Source: Romboutsia lituseburensis
GTDB lineage: Bacteria; Bacillota; Clostridia; Peptostreptococcales; Peptostreptococcaceae
Assembly (NCBI RefSeq): GCF_024723825.1
Contig: NZ_JANQBQ010000001.1
Span: 1,798,001-1,862,000, forward strand
Direction: 5' to 3'
Length of the DNA stretch: 64,000 bases
Below are positions 44,433 to 53,337 of this stretch, in pieces. The notes under the pieces are model-generated. The model searched no databases and had not been told where the DNA came from. It saw only the letters and a program-made list of their open reading frames with translations. The translations under genes were made by a program, and so were the position numbers. How positions within the stretch are numbered: position 1 is the stretch's first letter; each line of letters starts with the position of its first letter.

Positions 44433-46313
44433 TTATACATTAGATATCTCTACATTTACTTTATCTTCTCTTATATCCTCTTTAAAATTTGGTTGCATAA
44501 AGTTAATATACTCGTTTAATAAACCATACATATCTGCATTCGTTATTATCTCAGAATTTTTTATTTTGTTATACAATTCTTCACTTATTACCCCTTCATT
44601 TTTAACAGCATCTAAATCTGCTAGTGGCTTATCTAAAATTATAGATACAAATTTTACTAAATCTGTTTCTGTCATATTTTGATTAAGATATTTAAGTGAT
44701 TCCATTTGTTGAGATGTAAAAGTTAAAGTTGAATGATCTATCGCTAAATTTATTACCATTCTTGCATCATCTAATTTAGCTTGTTCATCAAGATTTATAA
44801 CACCTGTATATTTAGAACTTAAAAGACCTCTTATTCTAAGATGTTTTATATATTTTTCTGCCCAATGACCCTCATATGGATTTCCTGGCATTTCTACTAG
44901 TTTCATTTTTCCATTTTCTTTCATTTCCTTATGAACTTCATCCATATGATTATCTCTTACTTCTCTTATATCTAGGTTGTTAGTCAAAGCATAATCAACT
45001 GCATGTACTGCTCCTTGTGACATAGACATAAGAACTGGAACTGTTCTAGCACTTCCATGAGCAACTATATCTAAACTAGCATGTCTACCTAAAACCACTA
45101 CATTATCAATAAACTTAGGCAACATAGATGATAAAGGAACTTCGTACATACTATTTCCATTTTGTGCATTTCCATATCCTTTTTTATGAGTAGTTTGAAG
45201 GTCTGATGGATAGCTTCCAAAACCAACTACATCATCAAATTTTGTATGAGCAATTATATCATATCCATTTAAAGTTTTGTCGCCAACGATTCTTACACCT
45301 TCTCTTATATATAAATCCTCTGCAATTTTATCTAATGATGCATTCTCAAATCCCGGAAGAGTTTCTTTCATATATTTAACTATATGTGGTATTTCATCTT
45401 TCGATAATTCAATAGCATGTTTATAAGACTTTTCATCTAATGGATTTACTCCAAGAACTAATAAAGCATTTAAAACAATACTTCCATCATCTTGTCTAGA
45501 TATATTTAATCCTCTCATTTTGAAAATATCATTTTGTGGAACATAATCATACATTTGTTTGAATCCCCAAGCAGCATTTCCATTTACCCCAGTGTCATGA
45601 GCCTTATCTTTTTTTATACTATCCTTTAATTCATCCCAGTTTACATCTTTTAGAGAAAACATTATACCTGCTGCTGCATATTCATCAGGTTGTCCAAATT
45701 CAGATCTACCTGTTCTATACATAGCTCCCATTTTTCTAGTAAATTCAGCTTCATAAGAATCATCAAATATAAAATCTGCTGCTACACTAACTGTCTCTTC
45801 TCCTTTTTTATATAAAACCCCTACTGCTTTTTTAGGATTATTTTTATCAACTATTGGTGTTATATCCTTAGCTTCTTTAACTACTTTTATATTTTTATGT
45901 TTAATTACTTCATCAAAGAATTTTTGAGTTTTTGCTAAATCTAAATTATATCCATTGCTTGCATGATCATAAAATTCTGTGAAAAATCCTTCATGAAGAA
46001 TTGTTTTTTCACCAGTAATATAGTTTAAGTCAAGTGCTGTTAGCATCCCTTGTGTAAATAAACCGCCTAATTTTTTATCTTGTGTTATAAGATCTACTTT
46101 ATAACCTAGTCTTGCAGCTGTAACAGCTGCTGTTATAGCCTCTGGCTCACTCCCTAAAACAACTATATTAGTTTTTTCGTGCTTTGTTGTATTAGTATCT
46201 TTCATATAATTATCTTCGTGTTTTTTCCCTTTTGTTAATAAAAAGTATCCACCTATTAATATAACAATTAATAGACCTATTATTAGTATAATTCTTCCTT
46301 TTCTTAACTTCAC
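44433..46313 (-). CDS. Membrane-anchored FAD-dependent oxidoreductase with SLH-like C-terminus
   Basis: 626 residues. An N-terminal membrane helix (about 6-27, after a short basic segment) places the body outside the membrane. A FAD-binding domain follows: NIVVLGSEPEAITAAVTAARLGYKVDLIT, then GGLFTQG, and the late GRHASLDIVAHGSART region, matching the FAD_oxidored family. The C-terminal region (about 480-600) begins GHWAEKYIKHLRIRGLLSSKY and has weak SLH-like spacing, but TRAE motifs are lost. Start is GTG behind GGGAGGTCA. Immediately downstream of csaB. Substrate unknown. Confidence 0.8.
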   Translation of the reverse strand: MKLRKGRIILIIGLLIVILIGGYFLLTKGKKHEDNYMKDTNTTKHEKTNIVVLGSEPEAITAAVTAARLGYKVDLITQDKKLGGLFTQGMLTALDLNYITGEKTILHEGFFTEFYDHASNGYNLDLAKTQKFFDEVIKHKNIKVVKEAKDITPIVDKNNPKKAVGVLYKKGEETVSVAADFIFDDSYEAEFTRKMGAMYRTGRSEFGQPDEYAAAGIMFSLKDVNWDELKDSIKKDKAHDTGVNGNAAWGFKQMYDYVPQNDIFKMRGLNISRQDDGSIVLNALLVLGVNPLDEKSYKHAIELSKDEIPHIVKYMKETLPGFENASLDKIAEDLYIREGVRIVGDKTLNGYDIIAHTKFDDVVGFGSYPSDLQTTHKKGYGNAQNGNSMYEVPLSSMLPKFIDNVVVLGRHASLDIVAHGSARTVPVLMSMSQGAVHAVDYALTNNLDIREVRDNHMDEVHKEMKENGKMKLVEMPGNPYEGHWAEKYIKHLRIRGLLSSKYTGVINLDEQAKLDDARMVINLAIDHSTLTFTSQQMESLKYLNQNMTETDLVKFVSIILDKPLADLDAVKNEGVISEELYNKIKNSEIITNADMYGLLNEYINFMQPNFKEDIREDKVNVEISNV

Positions 46314-46345
46314 ACTATGACCTCCCTATATGCTAGCTTATTTTT

Positions 46346-46384
46346 AATATTAAAGGAGTAGCAATAAGCTCCCCCTTTAATATT
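46346..46384. repeat. Inverted repeat between csaB and the FAD oxidoreductase gene
   Basis: Arms AATATTAAAGGAG and CTCCCCCTTTAATATT can pair. The T-run follows only on the plus strand, so it is not a classic terminator for the minus-strand genes and may be an RNA processing or attenuation site. Confidence 0.5.
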
Positions 46385-46386
46385 TT

Positions 46387-47460
46387 TTATTTATCTTTAA
46401 ATATTTCTATTGCTATTTTAGCTGTTTTTTGTGCAGATTTTTTTAGCAACTTACTTTCAACTGATAACTTTTGTTTTTCATTATCATAGTTGTTGATAAT
46501 TGATATTGTTTTTTTAAGTAACTCTTCACTACTCCAATTATTATCTACACTTCCTATACATGGCTGATTAACTAATTTTAAAAATGAATCTATTTTAGGA
46601 TCATATGATATACCTATCATAGGAGTATTTACAGACGCAGCAAATATAAGCGCATGTAATCTCATACCTATCATTAGCTTAGATTTTTTTATACACAGTA
46701 TTTTTTCCTCTATACTTGTGTCATACGGAAAAACATGTGCATTGTTTTTCATCATTTGTACAACTTGTTTAGATATTTTATCATCATGCTCTCCGTGCAT
46801 TGGTAAAAACACTACTTCATATCCCTTGTCTACTAATTCATCACAAGTTTTAGCCACTTTACCTAAAAAGTCTGTAGTAGCTTTAGTCCACTCACGTACA
46901 CTGATGCTTACAAATGAATCTCCATAATCATTACATAAATCTGAATCAAAATTTTCAATTTCAAATCCCATAACAGGATCTGGAACTATTTCTATTTGTT
47001 TAGTAACACCTATTGATTTTACTAAATTTTTAGAGTCTTCATCTCTAAGTGCTATATAATTAGACTTTTGCATAAAGTACTTAGTTATTTTTTTATTAGT
47101 AGAATTATTTATAGGGCCTACACCTTGAGCATAAATAAATACAGGCTTTTTAGCTAATTTAGCAAGAGCAATTATCCCTGTATAGTACTTAACTGGTCTA
47201 TTACTTGTAACGTCTTGAAGTAAGCTACCACCCCCGCTTATCAATCCATCACTTTTTCTAAGTTCCTTATAAATATCAACCATTTTCCATCTGTTGATAG
47301 CTTTTACATTATATGTTTTCTCTGTATAATCTACATCATTAGATAATACAACTATATCTATATTAGAATTTTCATTTCTTAGAGCTGTTATAATAGATTT
47401 TAATATAGCTTCATCCCCTACATTATTATATCCATAATAACCTGATATTACAACTTTCAT
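46387..47460 (-). CDS. csaB: Polysaccharide pyruvyl transferase CsaB
   Basis: 357 residues. It adds a ketal pyruvate from PEP to a sugar of the secondary wall polymer; the pyruvylated sugar is the ligand of SLH domains. Family segments: ISGYYGYNNVGDEAIL at the N-terminus, LISGGGSLLQDVTSNRPVKYY, IYAQGVGPI, SVREW, and IGMRLHALIFAAS with the active-site His region. ATG start with AAAGGAGAG lying inside the 3' end of the DUF5693 gene, 1 bp away, so translation is probably coupled. Its presence explains why the surface proteins here carry SLH repeats. Confidence 0.95.
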   Translation of the reverse strand: MKVVISGYYGYNNVGDEAILKSIITALRNENSNIDIVVLSNDVDYTEKTYNVKAINRWKMVDIYKELRKSDGLISGGGSLLQDVTSNRPVKYYTGIIALAKLAKKPVFIYAQGVGPINNSTNKKITKYFMQKSNYIALRDEDSKNLVKSIGVTKQIEIVPDPVMGFEIENFDSDLCNDYGDSFVSISVREWTKATTDFLGKVAKTCDELVDKGYEVVFLPMHGEHDDKISKQVVQMMKNNAHVFPYDTSIEEKILCIKKSKLMIGMRLHALIFAASVNTPMIGISYDPKIDSFLKLVNQPCIGSVDNNWSSEELLKKTISIINNYDNEKQKLSVESKLLKKSAQKTAKIAIEIFKDK

Positions 47461-47461
47461 A

Positions 47462-49453
47462 TTATCTCTCCTTTGTAATAAACTGCCTAATCTTTTTAAA
47501 GATTAATATATATACTAGCCCTACTATTAATCCAAGTATAATTCCATACACTGTTCTTAATAGAGAATATACTATAGGAGTATGAAGGTGTGTAAATGTA
47601 TTTACCGTAGACATAGTAGCTATTGCACCTGGTATAAGCACATATTGACTATATTTAATTTTTTCCTTACATAGGTAATATGCCATCAATATAGTAGGAT
47701 ACCCTAACATAAATTCTTTCGTTCTTGGTCTAACATATAAGAACTCTTCTAACAACCTGCGTAACTCAAGCTCTAGCTGAGTTGCATTCCCTGAATTTCC
47801 ACTTCTTCTTATATATACAACTGCACCAACAGCAACAAGTATAACTATTACTATGTGATACCACTTTATTTTCTTTAACATATTTATTATGCTTTGCTTA
47901 TTAAATTTAAATTGTGTTAAATTTTCTTTTGATATATTTATTCCTTTTAATACTTGTGAATCTATTATAACCCATAATGTTATTAGTACAGGCGGTAATA
48001 TATATAATAATTTTATGCCTGAAAATGCTTTTAACTTTAATATATATTCTGTTCCATACATTATTGATGCAACTAACAATCCGCTTAAAGTTGCTAATAT
48101 TGCTGAAGCTGCAAATTTAGCTATTACAGAATTAATCTTAGTTTTGTATGGTACTACAATCGCTGCACAAGCACCTAATATACTTATTCCAAATGCATAT
48201 GCCTTTATACCAATACCTATTTGTAACTTATTGACTAGCATAGCACCTACAAATGTAACTATAGCAAAAACTAAAGAAGTAACAATAGATAGATTATTTT
48301 TATTAAGTAAACTTAAAACTAATAATCCTACTATACTTGCACTCCCTAGAGCAACAAACATCTCTGCCTTAGGTAGCCTTTCCATAATGTCATAACTTGT
48401 AGCTATTCCACATTTATATCCCTTAGATAACTGACTTTTAGCATCTTTTATATTAGAAATTATAGTACGTTGACTTTTATTTATCGTGTTGCTATTTCTA
48501 TAATCCATAAAGTCAGTAATCATGATTACTCTCATATTTCGTTCTTTGACAGCTCTAGCCACTCTTGCTCCAAACTCATCTTTAGAAAGTTTTAAAGTAT
48601 TTAGTGGTATTTCATGCCCTCTTATAATGTTTTGCTGTCCATTATTTAGATAAGCATTTAATCCAATATTTTTTTGGAACTCTGTTGTAACTATTGATAT
48701 ATTTCTCTTTTTAAATTCTTCTAAAAACTTAGCTATATTTTGTGGATATCCAAAAACTTCATCCATATCTATTTGTATTTTATCTACACCAAACTCTTTA
48801 TTTAAGTCTAGTATTTGTGCCATTAGTATTGATTGCATATTATCATCATTTGAGTTACATATAGACAACATTGGAACAAGCCCTGCTTCAGTAACTTCTT
48901 TTATACCTTTTCTATCTATGAAGAACTTACTAGTAATTAGTGCATTTGGTGATTTATTATCTTTATATGATAATTCAATAGGTTCATCTATGTAAAATAA
49001 AAGATCATTTCCATCTTCCATCATTTTGTGACCTTTTAAGAAATGTTTTATAACTTCTATTTCTTTATCTAAAAAATCTTGTTTTGACAGCATAACTATA
49101 AATTCATCTTTTGAAGCATACTTAGGTATAAAACCTTTAACTTTTAAATCAAATTTTTCTTTGTCTTCTAAATATGCTCCAACACTCATATATTTTATAT
49201 CTCTATAACCCGAAATTTCTTTGAGACTTAAGTTATTGAAACTTACAGATAATATATCATTGTCTTTTAATTCTTTATAAAAATCATTCCTAGCATTATC
49301 ATCTGTGATAAACTTTATACCCTTAGCTTCTATAGCAAATTGGTATACATCATTACTTTGTTCCACTTTATTTCTTTCAAATATAATAGGTCTTGCACCC
49401 ATTACACTTATTATTAATAATACACTAAATATTAATTTAAGGCTTTTTTTCAT
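47462..49453 (-). CDS. DUF5693 polytopic membrane protein linked to CsaB
   Basis: 663 residues. N-terminal signal/anchor helix, then a large extracytoplasmic domain (about 30-360) with alternating strands and helices, including VDKIQIDMDEVFGYPQNIAKFLEEFKKRNISIVTTEF, which suggests a TIM-barrel-like fold. About 8-9 membrane helices follow (365-655). It matches DUF5693 as remembered. It overlaps tagA by one base (TAATG) and ends one base before csaB, so the three are co-translated. A role in assembly, transport or ligation of the pyruvylated polymer is inference. Confidence 0.8.
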   Translation of the reverse strand: MKKSLKLIFSVLLIISVMGARPIIFERNKVEQSNDVYQFAIEAKGIKFITDDNARNDFYKELKDNDILSVSFNNLSLKEISGYRDIKYMSVGAYLEDKEKFDLKVKGFIPKYASKDEFIVMLSKQDFLDKEIEVIKHFLKGHKMMEDGNDLLFYIDEPIELSYKDNKSPNALITSKFFIDRKGIKEVTEAGLVPMLSICNSNDDNMQSILMAQILDLNKEFGVDKIQIDMDEVFGYPQNIAKFLEEFKKRNISIVTTEFQKNIGLNAYLNNGQQNIIRGHEIPLNTLKLSKDEFGARVARAVKERNMRVIMITDFMDYRNSNTINKSQRTIISNIKDAKSQLSKGYKCGIATSYDIMERLPKAEMFVALGSASIVGLLVLSLLNKNNLSIVTSLVFAIVTFVGAMLVNKLQIGIGIKAYAFGISILGACAAIVVPYKTKINSVIAKFAASAILATLSGLLVASIMYGTEYILKLKAFSGIKLLYILPPVLITLWVIIDSQVLKGINISKENLTQFKFNKQSIINMLKKIKWYHIVIVILVAVGAVVYIRRSGNSGNATQLELELRRLLEEFLYVRPRTKEFMLGYPTILMAYYLCKEKIKYSQYVLIPGAIATMSTVNTFTHLHTPIVYSLLRTVYGIILGLIVGLVYILIFKKIRQFITKER

Positions 49454-50184
49454 TAAGACTTCCTCCTATCTTTCATTACCTCTAAAACAAACTTAGGTAG
49501 AGCTATATATCTTCCTACTCTTTGAGGATTACTTAATACTCTATATAACCATTCTAAGTTCAATTTTCGCCAAAATTCTGGGGCTCTTTTTACATGACCT
49601 GAGATAACATCAAAACTACCTCCTACTCCCATAAAAACACCTTTGTTAGCTTTTTTCATAACTTTCTGTATCCATTTGTCTTGTAATGGACATCCTTTAG
49701 CTACAAATACATAATCTGGCTCTAAATTTAATATATAATTCATTATACTATTATCAGAATCATCGTGATATCCGTGATGATACCCAACTATATTTAAATT
49801 AGAATACTTTACCTTTAATACCTCAACCATTTTGTCAATAACTTCTGGTTTTGCTCCATAAAAATATACTTTCTTATCATTATTATTAGCATATTCTAAC
49901 ATGTCAGTCATTAATTCTATACCTGGAACACGCTCAGGTATATATTCATCTAATATTTTAGCACCTTTAACCACACCTATTCCATCTGCAACTATGTAAT
50001 GAGCTGTTTTAGCCAATTCTAAGTAATCCTTATTTTCCCTTGCATACATAGCTATTTCTGCATTAGCTGTAATTACAAAAGTTTTTTCATTATTATCTAC
50101 TCTTTTATTGATTAAATCTAATATAGTCTTTTTATCTTCTGCTATAAAAGATAGATCCAATATCTTTACATATTTATTTTTCAT
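49453..50184 (-). CDS. tagA: WecG/TagA/CpsF-family N-acetylmannosaminyltransferase
   Basis: 243 residues. Family motifs: TANAEIAMYARENKDYLELAKTAHYIVADGIGVV, PGIELM, KVYFYGAKPEVI, GYHHGY, DYVFVAKGCPLQDKWI, and VGGSFDVISGHVKRAPEFWRKLNLEWLYR at the C-terminus. It transfers ManNAc from UDP-ManNAc to lipid-linked GlcNAc on the cytoplasmic side. The frame opens at GTG 50193, but AGGAG with 8-base spacing favours ATG at 50184. It is the first gene of the tagA-DUF5693-csaB unit. WecB at 35660 can supply the donor. Confidence 0.93.
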   Translation of the reverse strand: MKNKYVKILDLSFIAEDKKTILDLINKRVDNNEKTFVITANAEIAMYARENKDYLELAKTAHYIVADGIGVVKGAKILDEYIPERVPGIELMTDMLEYANNNDKKVYFYGAKPEVIDKMVEVLKVKYSNLNIVGYHHGYHDDSDNSIMNYILNLEPDYVFVAKGCPLQDKWIQKVMKKANKGVFMGVGGSFDVISGHVKRAPEFWRKLNLEWLYRVLSNPQRVGRYIALPKFVLEVMKDRRKS

Positions 50185-50220
50185 ACCTAACACTCCTAAA
50201 TTTTGTTATATAAATATGAT

Positions 50221-50247
50221 AACCTATTGTTTTTAAAACAATAGGTT
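50221..50247. repeat. 27-bp perfect inverted repeat upstream of tagA
   Basis: AACCTATTGTTTT and its exact complement meet with one central base. It lies between the sugar transferase gene and tagA. It may be an attenuator or weak terminator, as no clear T-run follows on the minus strand. Confidence 0.6.
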
Positions 50248-50264
50248 ATTTATAGTCAAAATTA

Positions 50265-50915
50265 TTATTTTATATCTGATCGCTTTAAAACCTTTAGCAC
50301 AGTCATGACTATTATATATAAGTCAAATATAAGACTTCTTTTGTGCAAATAATCTGTATCATACTTAACTTTTTCTTCTGCACCTAAGTTGTCTCTACCA
50401 TTTATTTGAGCCCATCCAGTTATACCTGGTATTATTTTATCTACATAATTATCTCTTCTAAGCTCAAGTAATTCATGTTCCTTGTCTATAACAGGTCTTG
50501 GTCCAACTATACTCATATCTCCTTTTAAAATATTAAATAACTGAGGAAGTTCGTCTATGCTAGTTTTCCTTATAAACTTTCCTACTTTAGTTATATAAAA
50601 ATCTGGATCTACTAAATCATTGGTAGCTATATTCGGAGCATCTGTTTTCATACTTCTAAACTTATAGATGTAAAATGGTTTACTATTTTTTCCTATACGT
50701 AATTGTTTGAATATTATACTTCCTTTTGATTCTATTTTAATTAGTATAGCTGTAATAATAAAGATTGGAGAGAAGACTGTTATTCCACATAATGATCCTA
50801 TTATATCAATTATTCTTTTTATTACATTATATATACTAAGCTTTTTTCCATTTAAATGATCGATAAACATAATGTCTTCATCACCCAACTTACCTATCAT
50901 TTCTTTGTTCTCCAC
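50265..50915 (-). CDS. Undecaprenyl-phosphate sugar phosphotransferase (bacterial sugar transferase family)
   Basis: 216 residues. One membrane helix (about 37-60) is followed by the sugar-transferase domain: KQLRIGKNSKPFYIYKFRSM, GKFIRKTSIDELPQLFNILKGDMSIVGPRP, PGITGWAQINGRD. It places a sugar-1-phosphate on undecaprenyl phosphate, the first step of a polymer. Two GTG codons occur six bases apart; the AGGAGG abuts the first, so the second (50915) is chosen. It is followed by a 27-bp inverted repeat and tagA. The sugar cannot be told. It likely starts the SLH-binding polymer, since it lies between the S-layer gene and tagA. Confidence 0.9.
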   Translation of the reverse strand: MENKEMIGKLGDEDIMFIDHLNGKKLSIYNVIKRIIDIIGSLCGITVFSPIFIITAILIKIESKGSIIFKQLRIGKNSKPFYIYKFRSMKTDAPNIATNDLVDPDFYITKVGKFIRKTSIDELPQLFNILKGDMSIVGPRPVIDKEHELLELRRDNYVDKIIPGITGWAQINGRDNLGAEEKVKYDTDYLHKRSLIFDLYIIVMTVLKVLKRSDIK

Positions 50916-50921
50916 AAACAC

Positions 50922-51340
50922 CCTCCTAACACCTACCTCTATAGTTTACTGTGAAAATTTGTATCACCTAACATATTCTAAGTTTTTCATATCTAAAATA
51001 GAGTTTTATTTAATTTTATGATTAATTCGTTTTTTTATGATATCCTCATAATTTTATCATTTTACATTTAATTTGTACATATTTTTGGACAAATTTGTTA
51101 TAATTTAAATTATTACATTGTTGTAATAAGTATTTTTCCGACAGTTCATTAATAAGTTTAGATGTTTTTGTGTTATCTTTATTTTCACCAAAAAAAGAAT
51201 ATTAATGTTAGTTCAATACTATTTATTATTTTCCATTTTTAGTATTTATTTTTTTATTAATTTTGTGTTTTAAATTACTTCTATTCTTAGATTTAGTTTA
51301 TATATATTCACTATATCGTGATATATAATTTTTTGTACGT
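50922..51340. other. A/T-rich intergenic region with small dyads
   Basis: About 420 bp without a supported frame. It contains a dyad TTATTACA-4-TGTAATAA at 51110-51129 and a weaker one around 51301-51328. These may be operators for the sugar-transferase gene, whose promoter must lie here; no convincing -35/-10 pair was assigned. Confidence 0.45.
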
Positions 51341-51394
51341 AAAAAAGACCATAAACATAGTGATTAAAATCACTTATGTCTATAGTCTTTTTTT
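51341..51394 (-). terminator. Terminator of the likely S-layer gene
   Basis: Long imperfect stem (AAAAAAGAC..TAAACATAGTGATT pairing with AATCACTTATGTCTATAGTC) flanked by A- and T-runs, directly downstream of the gene's stop. Confidence 0.85.
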
Positions 51395-51419
51395 ATATGT
51401 TAATATTAATAAATATTAA

Positions 51420-52916
51420 TTATTTTCCAGCTCTCATTAACATTACTAAAGCTTCAGCTCTTGTTATGTTAGATTTAGCACCAAAAGTACCATCTGGGTT
51501 ACCTTTTACTATATCCTTAACTTTTAAAGCTTCTACTGATTCATCAGCCCAAGAAGCTATTTCTTTATCATCCTTGAACTTAGTTTTTATATCTCTGTGT
51601 ATAGTTTCTCCGTTTATTTTTTTAGTAACTTCAACTATACCGTCAACTTTAGTATTAACTTCTTTGAATCCATTTTTCTCATCTTGATCTGTTATAGCTA
51701 CAGATAAAGCTTCTTTTTTAGTTATTTCATAAGCTGAAGCTATCATTTTAGCAGCTTCTTGTCTAGTTATTTGAGCAGATGGTTTGAAAGTTTCATCTGC
51801 ATATCCATTTATTACTGTTCCTGTAGTAGTTCCAGCATTATATAATGCTCTTACGTAATCGTAATGCCAGTCACCTTTTTTAACATCTGTGAATATTTCT
51901 TCATCAGTATCTTTAGCTTCTATTCCGAATACTGTACATACTATTTTAGAGAATTCAGCTCTAGTTATTCCATCTTTAGCTCTGAATTTAGCAGATGCAT
52001 CTATATTTCCTTTTAACATAGCTTCTTTTATTTCTTTTTCAGCCCAATGTCCATCTATATCAGTCTTAGCTGGCATATTTATTACTAAGTCTTTATCTAC
52101 ATTTTTAACATCTTTTAATGTCATTGTTCTAACTGCTGCATCACCTTTAACGTGACCTTTAGCATAAACTTCTACTATTAAATCACTACCATTGTCTGCT
52201 TCTTTCTTAACTATATCAAATTTAGCAGCATTTTGTTCTACTACATATTTGAATTCATTTAATTTGTAGTATTTAGCATCTCTATCAGCAGATTTCTTTT
52301 CATCTTTAACAAAAGTCATTTCGTAATTATCAAATTTGAATAATTTATTTAAGTCTTCTGAAGCTTTGTATTCAGTTCCATTGAAGTTATAAGTTTTAAC
52401 AGTTACATCACCTTTCATAACTTTAACAACTTGGTTAGTATCAGTTAATACATCACCATTTCTAGTCATATCTGTAACATCTGATGTTTCTATTTTATAT
52501 ATTTTCTTTCCTTTTGAATCTACTTTTGAAGCATAATCTTCTATTTCAGCTTTAGCTGCAGCTATTTGAGCCTTTGCAACTTCTACTTCTGTAGCTTTAG
52601 CTTTTTGAGCTATTACATAGTAGTAATCTTCTTTAGTTTTTTCATTTGCACCTTTAAATTCTTTTATAACTCTTCCTGAAACTTTTAAAGTATCATCATT
52701 TAATTCTGATGTAAAGTTAGTATTGAAAGCTTGCTTTCTAGTAAAAACGTTGCTTCCTTTTACTGTTCCATCTGTAGTAGCTAATACTTCTCCATTAGCT
52801 TTTCTCACGTCTAAATTCACTACTTCTGCCGCTTTATCAGCTGCAAAAGCTGCAGTTGGCATTGCGCCTAAAGTCATAGCAGCTGCCATAACTGTTGCTA
52901 AGTTTTTCTTCTTCAT
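51420..52916 (-). CDS. Likely major S-layer protein with three C-terminal SLH repeats
   Basis: 498 residues. Clear signal peptide about 1-25 (ends AFAADKAAEV). The N-terminal 285 residues are Lys/Asp/Val/Thr-rich and beta-rich with no enzyme motif, as in S-layer proteins. Three SLH repeats follow (about 290-498: GHWAEKEIKEAMLKGNI, ITRAEFSKI, TRQEAAKM, ITRAEALVML). Position directly downstream of secA2, a long leader with a promoter, and an own terminator match slpA in C. difficile, though the anchor there is CWB2. Single Cys residue. ATG start with GGAGGGAAT. Abundance is inferred, not shown. Confidence 0.8.
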   Translation of the reverse strand: MKKKNLATVMAAAMTLGAMPTAAFAADKAAEVVNLDVRKANGEVLATTDGTVKGSNVFTRKQAFNTNFTSELNDDTLKVSGRVIKEFKGANEKTKEDYYYVIAQKAKATEVEVAKAQIAAAKAEIEDYASKVDSKGKKIYKIETSDVTDMTRNGDVLTDTNQVVKVMKGDVTVKTYNFNGTEYKASEDLNKLFKFDNYEMTFVKDEKKSADRDAKYYKLNEFKYVVEQNAAKFDIVKKEADNGSDLIVEVYAKGHVKGDAAVRTMTLKDVKNVDKDLVINMPAKTDIDGHWAEKEIKEAMLKGNIDASAKFRAKDGITRAEFSKIVCTVFGIEAKDTDEEIFTDVKKGDWHYDYVRALYNAGTTTGTVINGYADETFKPSAQITRQEAAKMIASAYEITKKEALSVAITDQDEKNGFKEVNTKVDGIVEVTKKINGETIHRDIKTKFKDDKEIASWADESVEALKVKDIVKGNPDGTFGAKSNITRAEALVMLMRAGK

Positions 52917-53298
52917 AATATTCCCTCCAAATTATATTATTTTTATCTCTCTAATAAATAATTTCCTATCCTATTTATCTAAATAAGCTAAATTATTTAT
53001 GTAAATATCATTTTTCTCATTTCTAATGCATTCCTCGTTATATATACTACTGTATGTACTTAACATTTTCAATAACTTCAAAGAATTTTATTCATTTTTC
53101 GTTCGTGTTTTTTCGACTTTTCATGTCGAATTTTATCTTTTTTTCTTTTTTAAAATAAATTTTAAATTATAATTTTATTTTACATTTTTTTACATTTTAT
53201 TTTTTTTATCCATATGCCTTTATTTTTTTAGAATGTTGGGTTATAATAATAATACGTTAGAAATAAATATTTTTATCTCTCTAACGTATTCCTCAATT
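52917..53298 (-). promoter_or_regulatory. Long leader and upstream region of the S-layer gene
   Basis: A 382-bp stretch without a supported frame. A candidate promoter reads TTGAAA (53067-53072), 17-bp spacer, TAGTAT (53044-53049) on the minus strand, giving a leader of about 120 bases. A hairpin TTCGAC/GTCGAA (53112-53130) lies about 40 bp upstream of the -35. The 17-mer TATTTTTATCTCTCTAA occurs at 52938-52954 (just before the ribosome site) and again at 53268-53284 inside an ATACGTTAGA/TCTAACGTAT dyad. Confidence 0.6.
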
Positions 53299-53327
53299 AA
53301 AAGCCATGGTCATTGACCATGGCTTTT
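53299..53327 (-). terminator. Terminator of secA2
   Basis: Fourteen-base stem AAAAGCCATGGTCA/TGACCATGGCTTTT, near-perfect palindrome just downstream of the secA2 stop codon, with flanking A- and T-runs. Confidence 0.88.
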
Positions 53328-53337
53328 TTTATTTTTT

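Noticed and set aside
46346-46384. Terminator for csaB
   Set aside because: The stem is followed by A-rich rather than T-rich sequence in the direction of csaB transcription, so it is listed only as an inverted repeat.
47889-48395. 168-codon plus-strand frame opposite the DUF5693 gene
   Set aside because: It is antisense to a membrane-helix-rich coding region, which often leaves long opposite frames; no ribosome site or family match.
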